Assembly: GCF_002632485.1 (NCBI RefSeq)
Contig: NZ_NIBU01000016.1
Span: 1 to 64,000, forward strand
Direction of reading: 5' to 3'
DNA length: 64,000 bases
Source: Xenorhabdus innexi
GTDB taxonomy: Bacteria > Pseudomonadota > Gammaproteobacteria > Enterobacterales > Enterobacteriaceae
In this document: one piece after another, positions 8,366 through 16,499 of the stretch
How the letters are laid out: every line of letters starts with the position of its first letter
Numbering within the stretch: the first letter of the stretch is position 1
Translations under genes and position numbers: made by a program
The notes under the pieces: generated by a model
What the model saw: the letters and a program-made list of their open reading frames with translations, nothing else
The model's database searches: none
What the model was told of the DNA's origin: nothing

Positions 8366-9730
8366 TCACATGTTTGTATGCTTGGTGGCACGATCACGCT
8401 GTTCAGCCACATGACGCAGACGGTCATAACGGCCGAGCAGCGCGTTAAAACGGTCATCAATTTCTTTCATCAGGACGGGGGAAACCGCTTCACCGTTTTC
8501 CGCATGGGTATTCAGTTGACGCAGCAATTCTTCCAGCGGAACTTCGCTGCTGTGGCTGCGCTGAATGTCATAAATGGCGGTTTTGAGGTAAGAGAGGGTG
8601 AAGCTGCCACGGGTACGCTCCTGCAACAGAATTTTATCTGCCAGTTGCTGGAGCTGATCGCGGGTGGTATACCAACTGCCCTTTAACGGTACGCTGTCAA
8701 TACGGATGGTCATCTGTTGTTGCCAGTTGCGGGTCGCGTTAACTTGTTCCGCTAACTGTGGCCACTGTTTCTCTGCGGTTGTGGTCAGCACCCGTGCTGC
8801 ATCCCACGTTGCCAGTGGAGATGTTTCTGCCAGACGATCAAGCTGGGATGAGTAGTTTGCCAGTGTTGGCTGATACAGCCATGCCAATCGTGCTCCCGCA
8901 GGCTGTTCTGTTATAGCGTTCAGTTGCTGTTGCAACGGCTTATAGAGCAATAGCCAGCTTCCGACCAGCACCAACAGCCCTAACAGTGCCCCAATACCGA
9001 AGCCCTGCCATGCTGTCAGCCCGCGTTGTGGTGGCTGCTCGGGAAACTGTACTCTGACCCGCTGCTCGACTTCTTCCGGTGCAATTTCAGGTTGTGGCTG
9101 TGGTGGCGGTGAAGGCGGTGGTGTTTCCGGCTCAGATTCAGATTTAGACAGGTAAACCAGCGGTGGCATCTTCACGGGTTGAGGTGCGGGTTTCGCTGAC
9201 TGACGGGGTTTTTCCACTTTTTTCGCCGCATTCTGGAAGAACCATAACAGGTTCTCTACTCTCGGCAGACGTTTCAAATCAGATTGCTGTAACTGGTCAA
9301 TAATGAGTTGGAGTGCCCGTTCAGCACGGTAAATCATCCGCAAATCACTGGTGGCAAAATCCAACTGACGCAAGACACTGCCGGTACGGGTATGGAACCA
9401 TTCCAGCAAATCAGTACGCACCTGCGGCTGTGACGGCCACAAGGTATCCCATTCACTGACGATCACCCCCGCCAGCAGTTCGCAGCCTTCCGTAAACCCA
9501 GCCAGACCATTTAACTGCATTCTGGCTAAGGTGTAATAAATCGCGGTCTGTAAATCAACACCGTTAGTTTTAAACAGCGTCAATGACAGGGATTCCACCA
9601 GCCCCCAGTTGACTTCGGGTTGTGATGGATGGCTGGTTTTGTTGATTTCGTCACGGATAGCGGCGAATTCCGGCAGGTTCAGCGGACTGCCGCCAGCCCG
9701 GATGATGAGGTTTTCAGAGTGTCCGCTCAT
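8366..9730 (-). CDS. vasL: VasL / TssA-related (ImpA N-terminal) T6SS protein
   Basis: A 454-residue protein with an ImpA-type N-terminal domain (about 1-165), a Pro-rich linker (about 179-235), one transmembrane helix (about 241-263) and a helical C-terminal domain. This is the layout of VasL and TagA-like relatives of TssA, which in some systems sit at the distal membrane and stop or hold sheath extension. It is distinct from the classical TssA encoded at 13478. The gene is cut off from the core operon by an intrinsic terminator whose U-tract abuts its AAGGAG ribosome binding site, so it appears to start a separate vasL-vgrG-eagR-rhs-imm unit or to depend on read-through. Confidence 0.8.
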   Translation of the reverse strand: MSGHSENLIIRAGGSPLNLPEFAAIRDEINKTSHPSQPEVNWGLVESLSLTLFKTNGVDLQTAIYYTLARMQLNGLAGFTEGCELLAGVIVSEWDTLWPSQPQVRTDLLEWFHTRTGSVLRQLDFATSDLRMIYRAERALQLIIDQLQQSDLKRLPRVENLLWFFQNAAKKVEKPRQSAKPAPQPVKMPPLVYLSKSESEPETPPPSPPPQPQPEIAPEEVEQRVRVQFPEQPPQRGLTAWQGFGIGALLGLLVLVGSWLLLYKPLQQQLNAITEQPAGARLAWLYQPTLANYSSQLDRLAETSPLATWDAARVLTTTAEKQWPQLAEQVNATRNWQQQMTIRIDSVPLKGSWYTTRDQLQQLADKILLQERTRGSFTLSYLKTAIYDIQRSHSSEVPLEELLRQLNTHAENGEAVSPVLMKEIDDRFNALLGRYDRLRHVAEQRDRATKHTNM

Positions 9731-9746
9731 ATCTGTTTTTCTCCTT

Positions 9747-9771
9747 AAAAAAACCCTGCCCGAAGGCAGGG
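9747..9771 (-). terminator. Intrinsic terminator between tssM and vasL
   Basis: On the minus strand, CCCTGCC-TTCG-GGCAGGG is followed by seven Us: a textbook UUCG-capped terminator. The U-tract runs straight into the AAGGAG that serves vasL at 9730. It separates the core T6SS genes from the vasL-vgrG-Rhs module. Confidence 0.85.
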
Positions 9772-9802
9772 GGAGGTTTTGCTATCAGGGGTTGTCCCGT
9801 TG

Positions 9803-9860
9803 GCTTTCGGGCTGTCTTTTTGTTGGCTGCGTTCCCTTGCAGCCCATGCAACCCGAAAGC
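9803..9860. other. Nested inverted repeats in the tssM-vasL spacer
   Basis: An outer 9-bp repeat GCTTTCGGG/CCCGAAAGC (9803-9811, 9852-9860) encloses an inner 6-bp hairpin GGCTGC/GCAGCC (9825-9830, 9839-9844). It lies immediately after the tssM stop and before the intrinsic terminator, so the whole 145-base spacer is structured in the RNA. It may be a 3' end structure for the core operon or part of a read-through switch. Confidence 0.5.
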
Positions 9861-9875
9861 AATTGGATATGCGCC

Positions 9876-12800
9876 TTAATAGAGTGTGTCCGGTAGTTTG
9901 AACTGGCTGAACAGCCCACCGGCAAATGGGTTGTCCGATTCATCCACGTAAATGCGGTAGGTCATCTCGCCACCATCCACGCTGAAGCGCACATCAAAAG
10001 CACCCGACTGGATGTTGGTCAGCTTGCCGCTGTTAATCAGCCGCAATTGTGCCCACGGCCCCATATAGCTGATAGAGCGTGGTGCCTGATTGCTTCTGTC
10101 CGGCATCAGCGTCAGCTTACTTTCTGTACCTGCACGCATAGAGTTCGGCCATATCAGACGTGCGACATTGCTGCGACCGTGGGTGTAATCCACCAGTTGT
10201 CCGTCAAGGTTCAGCAGAGCGCGGCGCTTGTTGCCGGTCAGGCTGACTGGTTCAATGGCAAACTGCGTGCCCAGACCATTCTGTGGTGAGAAGAAAGTAG
10301 CCCGGATGCGGTTAGCATTTTCCAGTTGTTTCAGAACATCAGGACGGATAAGCGTACGACCGTCAGTGCCCATCGTCAGTTTGTGTTCCACAAACGGTTT
10401 CAGGCTCTGTTTATAGAAGGCATCAAGTGTGCCGTCTGGACGGAAGAAACGCTCAAACTCGCTTAACGGCACTTCTTCTTTGGCATTCGGATTGAACGGA
10501 TAACGGCCTGCCAGATAGGTGTTGTACTGTTTGACAACCGTATCCTGCCATTCCACTTCCAGCGAACGAACGGCTTCCATCATGACCACACGCCACGCCT
10601 GATTCGCCAGCTCGCCGACCCAGCGATCCAATGGCTCAGGCAGGTTTTTCGCCATCTGCTGAACTTCAAAAATCGCATCGCTGTTGTTCTTATCCAGACG
10701 CATCTGAACTGCCTGAAGTGCGGATTTACCCGGAGTTGGTGAGTTCTGGATAGACAGCAGATAACGGTGCAGTGCCATCAGCTTCTGGTAGACACTTTGC
10801 AGCGTACTGCCTTTATCACCATGATCGATCAACACGCCGGTTTCCTGTGCAAAACCCCGGCTGATGTCAGTCAGGAGTTTGTAATCCCTCTTGTCCAGCA
10901 ACGCTTTTCTTTCCGTATTACTCAATGAACTGTCAAGCATCGGAGGATTGGTGTTATCACTCAGGATTTGTAACGCCCGTTTGATCGGCTGCTCGCCACT
11001 AATCACCTGCTCAATGGCGCTGATGGCCTGTGGCAAATCCTCAAAATCACGGATTTCGAGGTTATTCATCGATGCCCGCCATGTTGCGGTGTAATCTGCC
11101 AGATACAGTTCAGTGATTTCACGTTCGATACGCTCCCGATCCGGCTCACTGTAATTATCTTTACGCGTTGCCGATTCCGGCTCTTTGTACGGATCTCGGT
11201 TCTTCGATAAGTTCAGTACCCAGCTATCCATCTCGGTCAGTTCCACCAACTGGCCACTCTGCTGGACAAAGTAATCCATCAGGCCGTGGCGGGTCAGGAA
11301 CTGCGGGATCACCAACCGTTTTTCATTACTGGCGACAAATACACTGTCAAAACTCGGGCCAATCTGGTCACGCAGGTTGATCGGTGCTGCCAGAGAATCC
11401 TGAGCTTTAATACGCAGGTTCTGGTAAACACGCTGTTTAACGGAGAGTGTGCTCAGTTCCTGCTGTGCCTGTCGGATCGGTTTCGCAAACGGCGCAAAGC
11501 TATCAATCGCCTCCTGATCACCTGCATCACGTTTTGTCTTCCAGTCGGTACGATCCAGCGCGTAATTCAGGTGACTCAGCAGCGCATCCTGTACATCACG
11601 CTGACCGTAGAACGCTTTACTCCAGCGCTCACGCATATACTGTGCCACCAGCCCTTCGTTACGTTTGCTTTTATCTTCCATCATGCGCATCACACGCAGG
11701 ATTTCGAGTTTCTCCTCACTGCCAGCAGGTGCATTATTCAGGTCATCCAGCAGCACATGCATCAGGGATGGCAGGAAGTTCTGCTCCAGCAGGTTCAGGT
11801 AGGTACTTTCCACTTTCTTTCCGACCAGCGTACCCTGATATAACCCCATATCTGTCAGGAAGGATTTCTTCTCATGATAGTTACCGTAAGCCAGCGTTGC
11901 GTCACGGATCGGGTTCAGCAGCGGTAACTGAAGGCTACCGTAGCTGTCATCCCCTTTCGGAGCGGGTACGGAGAGGAATTTTTTCGCCTCAGCCAGCACT
12001 TCTTCTCCGGCACGATAGTTTTTCTGGTAAAAGTAATGCCAGCCGCCCCACATCGCCAGTACGACCAATGCGCTGACGGTAGAGAAGGTATATAACTGGC
12101 GGCGGTTACGACTCAGCCAGATGCGGTTTTCAGCCGCCAGATTCGGCTCTGCCAGCAGGACTTCTTCGAACAGCGTCTGAGTAAAGAATGGCAGCGTGTC
12201 TCCCGCAGGCCAGGTCGGGAATGCCTGAGAGCCGAGGTGATACTGTGCCGAAGCTGACTGGGTGAACATATCATCCATCTGCCCGACCTGATGGGCGGAA
12301 GTCAGATAAACCCCGCGCAGCATCGGACGATGGTTTTCATCGTTATACAGAATATCTTCCAGCATCTGCACAATATAGCTGTGCAGCCCCTGAATCTGGC
12401 GGGTGAAACTGAACAGGGCGCTGCGCTGGTTAGCATCAACGCTATTCAGCATCATATCCGGCATGGCGCCGTTCAGGTTGTTCATCCACTGCTGCCAGAA
12501 CTGTTCCAGCTCACTGCGCCACGCTTTTTCGTCACGGTTGTTGAGGCTGAAAGTGACACCCAGAATCTGATCGCGCAGTTTGCGATCCAGCGACTGATAC
12601 ATCGATTCGAAACCATGTAACAGGTCAATCTTGGTCATCACCAGATAGATGGGTAACTGGCTGTGGAAGGTCAGACGAATTTCCTGCAAACGATGATGGA
12701 TTTCACGCACGTAACGCTCACGCTGTTCGCGGCTGTCCGTCATTAAACGCAGGGTATCCACCGTCAGAATGATGCCGTTAAGTGGCTGGCGCTGGCGGTT

Positions 12801-13481
12801 TTCTGACAGCCAGTTCAGCAGGGCTTCCCACAGGCGGCTGTTGATCTGCGGTTTGTCACTGTTCAACGGAACAGGCTGGTCAATCAAACGGCCTTTCGGG
12901 TCGATGATGACGGCCTTTTCCCCCAGCCAGCAACGCAGTAACAGGGAGATATCCCCATCCTGACGCAAATATTCCGGTGCAGCGATTTCAGACAGCTTAT
13001 AGCCTTCTTTTATCAGCGAGGTTTTCCCGCTCTGCTGGCTGCCGATGACCATGTACCACGGACGTTCGTATAAATAGTTGTAAGAATCCAGATGGCGCTG
13101 TAGCTGGGATTTCCAGTGATCAAGGTAACGATCCTGATATTCAATATCCATCCGTACCGGATCGACCACTTTCAATTCAACATCAAGATTCAGCTTTTCA
13201 AGCTGACGCAGACGCCGCCACGCTTTCACACCGATCCAGCCCAGTACGGCCATAATGATGAGAGCTGTCGCCAGCCAGCGGGCGGCAAGGCTTTCCAGCG
13301 GATAGTCCTCACGGATCTTAAGGTCTGGCCCCCACCACCAGACTGCAACCAGCAGCAGGCAGGGAATAAGAGCCAGAATAAGCGTCATCGCTGCCTTCAG
13401 ACGCGGCATAGATTTAAATTTCCCCGCCGCCGGTAGCACCGATTTCAATTGGGCGATTGATGACAAAGAAGGCCATTTCAT
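9876..13481 (-). CDS. tssM: T6SS inner-membrane protein TssM (IcmF/VasK)
   Basis: A 1201-residue IcmF-family protein. With TssL and TssJ it forms the membrane complex that anchors the baseplate and spans the envelope. Two N-terminal helices (about 31-50 and 67-84) precede a cytoplasmic NTPase-like domain with Walker A GSQQSGKT (147-154) and TKID (283-286). A third helix (about 464-483) leads to the large periplasmic part that meets the TssJ lipoprotein. Length and order are normal for the family. The start overlaps the stop of tssA by four bases, so the two are translationally coupled, and the gene ends the core operon ahead of a terminator. Confidence 0.95.
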   Translation of the reverse strand: MKWPSLSSIAQLKSVLPAAGKFKSMPRLKAAMTLILALIPCLLLVAVWWWGPDLKIREDYPLESLAARWLATALIIMAVLGWIGVKAWRRLRQLEKLNLDVELKVVDPVRMDIEYQDRYLDHWKSQLQRHLDSYNYLYERPWYMVIGSQQSGKTSLIKEGYKLSEIAAPEYLRQDGDISLLLRCWLGEKAVIIDPKGRLIDQPVPLNSDKPQINSRLWEALLNWLSENRQRQPLNGIILTVDTLRLMTDSREQRERYVREIHHRLQEIRLTFHSQLPIYLVMTKIDLLHGFESMYQSLDRKLRDQILGVTFSLNNRDEKAWRSELEQFWQQWMNNLNGAMPDMMLNSVDANQRSALFSFTRQIQGLHSYIVQMLEDILYNDENHRPMLRGVYLTSAHQVGQMDDMFTQSASAQYHLGSQAFPTWPAGDTLPFFTQTLFEEVLLAEPNLAAENRIWLSRNRRQLYTFSTVSALVVLAMWGGWHYFYQKNYRAGEEVLAEAKKFLSVPAPKGDDSYGSLQLPLLNPIRDATLAYGNYHEKKSFLTDMGLYQGTLVGKKVESTYLNLLEQNFLPSLMHVLLDDLNNAPAGSEEKLEILRVMRMMEDKSKRNEGLVAQYMRERWSKAFYGQRDVQDALLSHLNYALDRTDWKTKRDAGDQEAIDSFAPFAKPIRQAQQELSTLSVKQRVYQNLRIKAQDSLAAPINLRDQIGPSFDSVFVASNEKRLVIPQFLTRHGLMDYFVQQSGQLVELTEMDSWVLNLSKNRDPYKEPESATRKDNYSEPDRERIEREITELYLADYTATWRASMNNLEIRDFEDLPQAISAIEQVISGEQPIKRALQILSDNTNPPMLDSSLSNTERKALLDKRDYKLLTDISRGFAQETGVLIDHGDKGSTLQSVYQKLMALHRYLLSIQNSPTPGKSALQAVQMRLDKNNSDAIFEVQQMAKNLPEPLDRWVGELANQAWRVVMMEAVRSLEVEWQDTVVKQYNTYLAGRYPFNPNAKEEVPLSEFERFFRPDGTLDAFYKQSLKPFVEHKLTMGTDGRTLIRPDVLKQLENANRIRATFFSPQNGLGTQFAIEPVSLTGNKRRALLNLDGQLVDYTHGRSNVARLIWPNSMRAGTESKLTLMPDRSNQAPRSISYMGPWAQLRLINSGKLTNIQSGAFDVRFSVDGGEMTYRIYVDESDNPFAGGLFSQFKLPDTLY

Positions 13482-14980
13482 AGGTTAACGCTCCTGTTTG
13501 AAGCAGTATCCTTATCAAGGGAAGGGAGTTTTTCAGTCCCTGTTTTTTCAGCTAGTGTTTTTTCAGTTAGTGTTTTGTCAACTAAACTGGCCAGCAAGCT
13601 GGGTTCCCATTGGGTCAGTAACATGTGTTGTCCCGTGTGTAACAAATTCCGGTAATGCTGTTGTGCCAGTGCTGTCATGCCCGCCTCTTCAAGCAGTTGA
13701 GCATTGAGCAACTGACCATAGAATTGATCCCGAGGCTCTGTGAGCTGCTGCTGGTGCTCTTCCAGCATTTTCAGGGCAGCTTCCAGCCCCTGTTGCTGGA
13801 AACATTGCCAGATTGCTTCCTGATCAGCAGATACCGAACCACCGACCGTTGATGCAGAGGGTTCAGGTGCCAGCCAGTCCAGAGTCTCAGGGGAAATAAA
13901 CGGACTCATGTCGGAAAAACTTAAGGTTTTTAATACGGGTAGCCGTTCTAAAAATACATTCAGTTCGTGACGAATAGACTGAGCAACATTTTTGTAGCCC
14001 AGTTGTGCTGCTGCCTGAGCCGCAATGGCATGTCCATCCAGCCAATAAGGGGCAAGCGCCAGACTCTGCTCGATTTGCACCAGCAGTTTGTTATCCGCTG
14101 TCGGCAACCTTGCCAGATAATCGGCTGTGCGATCCGCTGAAGCCGGTGCCAGCGGTGTCTTGCCTGTTGCACTCGCCATCGGTGCTGTGGTGATGGTGTG
14201 CCAGACGGCATGGCGACGCAGACAATAACCGACCGGTGATTCCGGGTAGCGTTCACAAAGCAGATCAGAAACCGTCATCAGAGTCTGTTTCCATGCCTTA
14301 TCGCTGGAACTGTTCACATCGACTTCCGGCATCGGGACAGCCGCATTTTCCTGATCAGCTCCCTGAGAGGATTGTGATTCAGCCGCAGCCTGAGATGTTG
14401 CAGCTTTGGCAGGTGCGGGCTGTGATGATGCTGTTCCGGCTTCCGGCTGACGGTTATAACGGGTACGCAGTTGATCGATTTCTTTTGCAAGATCCGGTTC
14501 ACTGCTATGCCAGCACTGTGCAAGATGAGCCAATACCCCTTGCGCATCATCCCGCTGACTTTTACTGGATTTCTCAGTAAAACTGGTCTGAGCAGAATCA
14601 AAGCGTTTGATCACCTGTTGTGCAAGGCGGCGCTTCAATACGGGTTTATTCGGCCATGCTTTTTCCCAGTAATTTTTTACGTACTCCGTCAGCAGCTCCA
14701 TCGCCAGAAGCAGTTCAGCCGGTTGGCCAGCATGTTGCAGAGTGCGCAACAGATGCACCATCAACCGGAAGTCCTTGCTGGTTTCGCTGAAAAGTTGCAG
14801 CGCCTGTCGCTGGATCTCTTCAACATTCAGCGAACCGTGTGACAGCGAGCCGAATTTAATCATCTCACCATCGATAAACTCCCATGAGGGGTCGTTGTCT
14901 CCCAGTGCCTTACCTGTCTGTTCGTCGGACAGCGGGGTCAGCAGAGAGCCGAACCAGTCAAATTGTGTTCTGATGTCCAT
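13478..14980 (-). CDS. tssA: T6SS cap/assembly protein TssA (ImpA/VasJ)
   Basis: A 500-residue protein with an ImpA N-terminal domain (FDWFGSLLTPLS... about 1-130), a Gln/Ala/Ser-rich linker around 160-220 and a C-terminal VasJ-type domain. TssA binds baseplate, tube and sheath parts and coordinates tail polymerisation. I prefer ATG at 14980 (MDIRTQF) to the in-frame TTG four codons upstream that overlaps the vasI stop. The tail carries short repeats of TEKTLAEKTGTEK type near residue 475-490, which look like local duplication. It is coupled to tssM by a four-base overlap. Confidence 0.9.
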   Translation of the reverse strand: MDIRTQFDWFGSLLTPLSDEQTGKALGDNDPSWEFIDGEMIKFGSLSHGSLNVEEIQRQALQLFSETSKDFRLMVHLLRTLQHAGQPAELLLAMELLTEYVKNYWEKAWPNKPVLKRRLAQQVIKRFDSAQTSFTEKSSKSQRDDAQGVLAHLAQCWHSSEPDLAKEIDQLRTRYNRQPEAGTASSQPAPAKAATSQAAAESQSSQGADQENAAVPMPEVDVNSSSDKAWKQTLMTVSDLLCERYPESPVGYCLRRHAVWHTITTAPMASATGKTPLAPASADRTADYLARLPTADNKLLVQIEQSLALAPYWLDGHAIAAQAAAQLGYKNVAQSIRHELNVFLERLPVLKTLSFSDMSPFISPETLDWLAPEPSASTVGGSVSADQEAIWQCFQQQGLEAALKMLEEHQQQLTEPRDQFYGQLLNAQLLEEAGMTALAQQHYRNLLHTGQHMLLTQWEPSLLASLVDKTLTEKTLAEKTGTEKLPSLDKDTASNRSVNL

Positions 14981-14985
14981 GTCGA

Positions 14986-15705
14986 TTACCAACGACAGGC
15001 TTCGCGCAATGGTTTCGCGGCCTGCTCCAACTGAGAAATGTTAAAAGTTATCTGGCTGCCTTGTTCCGGGGCGATGGTCATATGTTCGCTGCCCATTAAG
15101 CGTTTGATTTCATCAATCCCCGGCAGACCACGGCTGGATTCCCATAAGTAACCACGCTCCCGCAGGAACCACTCGGTTTTGAACAGGGTTTTGTTGGTTG
15201 TGATAGTCACCGCACCCGATTCGGCAGGCTTAGGCAAAGCAACTTGCAAACGGGTAATACGGTCAATACAACTCAGCATCAACACCGGACGCGGAGGCGG
15301 AACCCCAACGGCAGGGGTTGTCAGAATTATCCGGGTTGTACCGTTTTCTCCCCGCGTTGTAATGAAGCCGGTCGAATGGTCTGTCCGCTGCATCTCCTGC
15401 TCCATCGCCTGTCGCCACATAGGCCCCATATTCTCCAGAGTAACGGGCACAGTGCCGATCTTGAGGTTATCGAACTCCCGGTCATAACATGCCAGCCTGA
15501 TAAGAGCGGAGCGCTCAAAGCGACATTTTTGCAGCTCATCCAGTTGTTTTTTGCCGAACGGATTTTTCTGTAACTGTTCTTCCTGTTGTAAAACCACTCC
15601 CTGTGATTCGGACGCTGCGGTTTCCTGCGCTTCTGCCAGCTCCGCAAGTTTGGGACTTCCTGCCAATGACACCAGTAATGAACTGATAATTAAAGCAATA
15701 TTCAT
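14986..15705 (-). CDS. vasI: T6SS-associated exported protein VasI
   Basis: A 239-residue protein with a short N-terminal signal-like helix (MNIALIISSLLVSLAGS), a segment with Cys-Arg and Cys-Tyr-Asp residues (KCRFERSALIRLACYD) and a mixed alpha/beta body typical of VasI/TagO-type T6SS proteins. These are periplasmic or membrane-associated accessory proteins of unclear biochemical role. In the VCA0107-type cluster vasI lies near vasH, and the same arrangement is seen here. The start overlaps the preceding regulator gene by four bases, so the gene belongs to the same transcript. The assignment rests on pattern and position. Confidence 0.75.
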   Translation of the reverse strand: MNIALIISSLLVSLAGSPKLAELAEAQETAASESQGVVLQQEEQLQKNPFGKKQLDELQKCRFERSALIRLACYDREFDNLKIGTVPVTLENMGPMWRQAMEQEMQRTDHSTGFITTRGENGTTRIILTTPAVGVPPPRPVLMLSCIDRITRLQVALPKPAESGAVTITTNKTLFKTEWFLRERGYLWESSRGLPGIDEIKRLMGSEHMTIAPEQGSQITFNISQLEQAAKPLREACRW

Positions 15706-16499
15706 AATCTACACCCGTATTTAGCCAGTTTGTAAACCAACGTACGCTGGGCTATTCCCAGACTTTGCGCGATCAGTCTGGTATCGTTGCCAAACTGGCG
15801 CTGACGTTGAACTAACACGGCACTTTCAAATTCTTCTATGGCCTTTGGCAGATTATCGATGTGACTGTAATCCACGGAGATACTGCCTGCCCCCCCTGGG
15901 TTTTTCGATTCACTCAGGGAAGCAAGCAGTTCATCCAGTTGTTTTTCTTTTTGACGCTGAACCTGAAATACCTGACGGATTTGACGTAACTGCCCACGCA
16001 GTTGTTCGAGTTCCTGCAACTTTTTCAGCCGGTGCTGCATAACATGGCAATAAATGCCGAACATGTTTTCATTGTTGGTAAAATGGCTGACATTTTCGGC
16101 AAAAATAGCAATAACACCGCAAGCCTGTCCGTTACAGTCAAACAGTGGAATACCATACAGACCGCAGTTATGCGGTAACTCAGCAATGAATGTACGGAAG
16201 TGAATATCGTCAATGCGCGCCCCGTGATTCAGGGAATCCCACACTGTGGGCGTTCCCTTACGCATTACCTGTATCAGCGGGTTATTGACGTCATCAATAT
16301 CCACATACAACCGGCGTGAGCTGATTTCATCCGGTTCCGGCAAATTACAGCATTCCAGCCTGTTTTCATGGATGTTAAGCAGGAAAACCAACAGGGCATC
16401 AAAACGCGGGTTCTGGCTCACCAGCAAAAAGTGGTCAACCAATTGTTCAATAGTGTCATCTTCCAATAACGCTAACGCGCTTTTCAGCCGCTGTTTCAT
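15702..16499 (-). CDS. VasH-like regulator lacking the sigma-54 AAA+ domain
   Basis: A 265-residue protein occupying the VasH position next to clpV. The N-terminal 160 residues form a GAF-like domain, followed by a coiled coil (about 165-205) and a Fis-type helix-turn-helix at the end (AQSLGIAQRTLVYKLAKYG). Canonical VasH is about 530 residues because an AAA+ module with Walker A and GAFTGA lies between these parts. None of those motifs is present, and the GAF part runs through the coiled coil straight to the HTH. It therefore cannot remodel sigma-54 holoenzyme; it could be a DNA-binding repressor, a decoy or a sigma-70 regulator. It starts one base inside the clpV stop (TAATG) and overlaps vasI by four bases. 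Confidence 0.8.
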   Translation of the reverse strand: MKQRLKSALALLEDDTIEQLVDHFLLVSQNPRFDALLVFLLNIHENRLECCNLPEPDEISSRRLYVDIDDVNNPLIQVMRKGTPTVWDSLNHGARIDDIHFRTFIAELPHNCGLYGIPLFDCNGQACGVIAIFAENVSHFTNNENMFGIYCHVMQHRLKKLQELEQLRGQLRQIRQVFQVQRQKEKQLDELLASLSESKNPGGAGSISVDYSHIDNLPKAIEEFESAVLVQRQRQFGNDTRLIAQSLGIAQRTLVYKLAKYGCRL

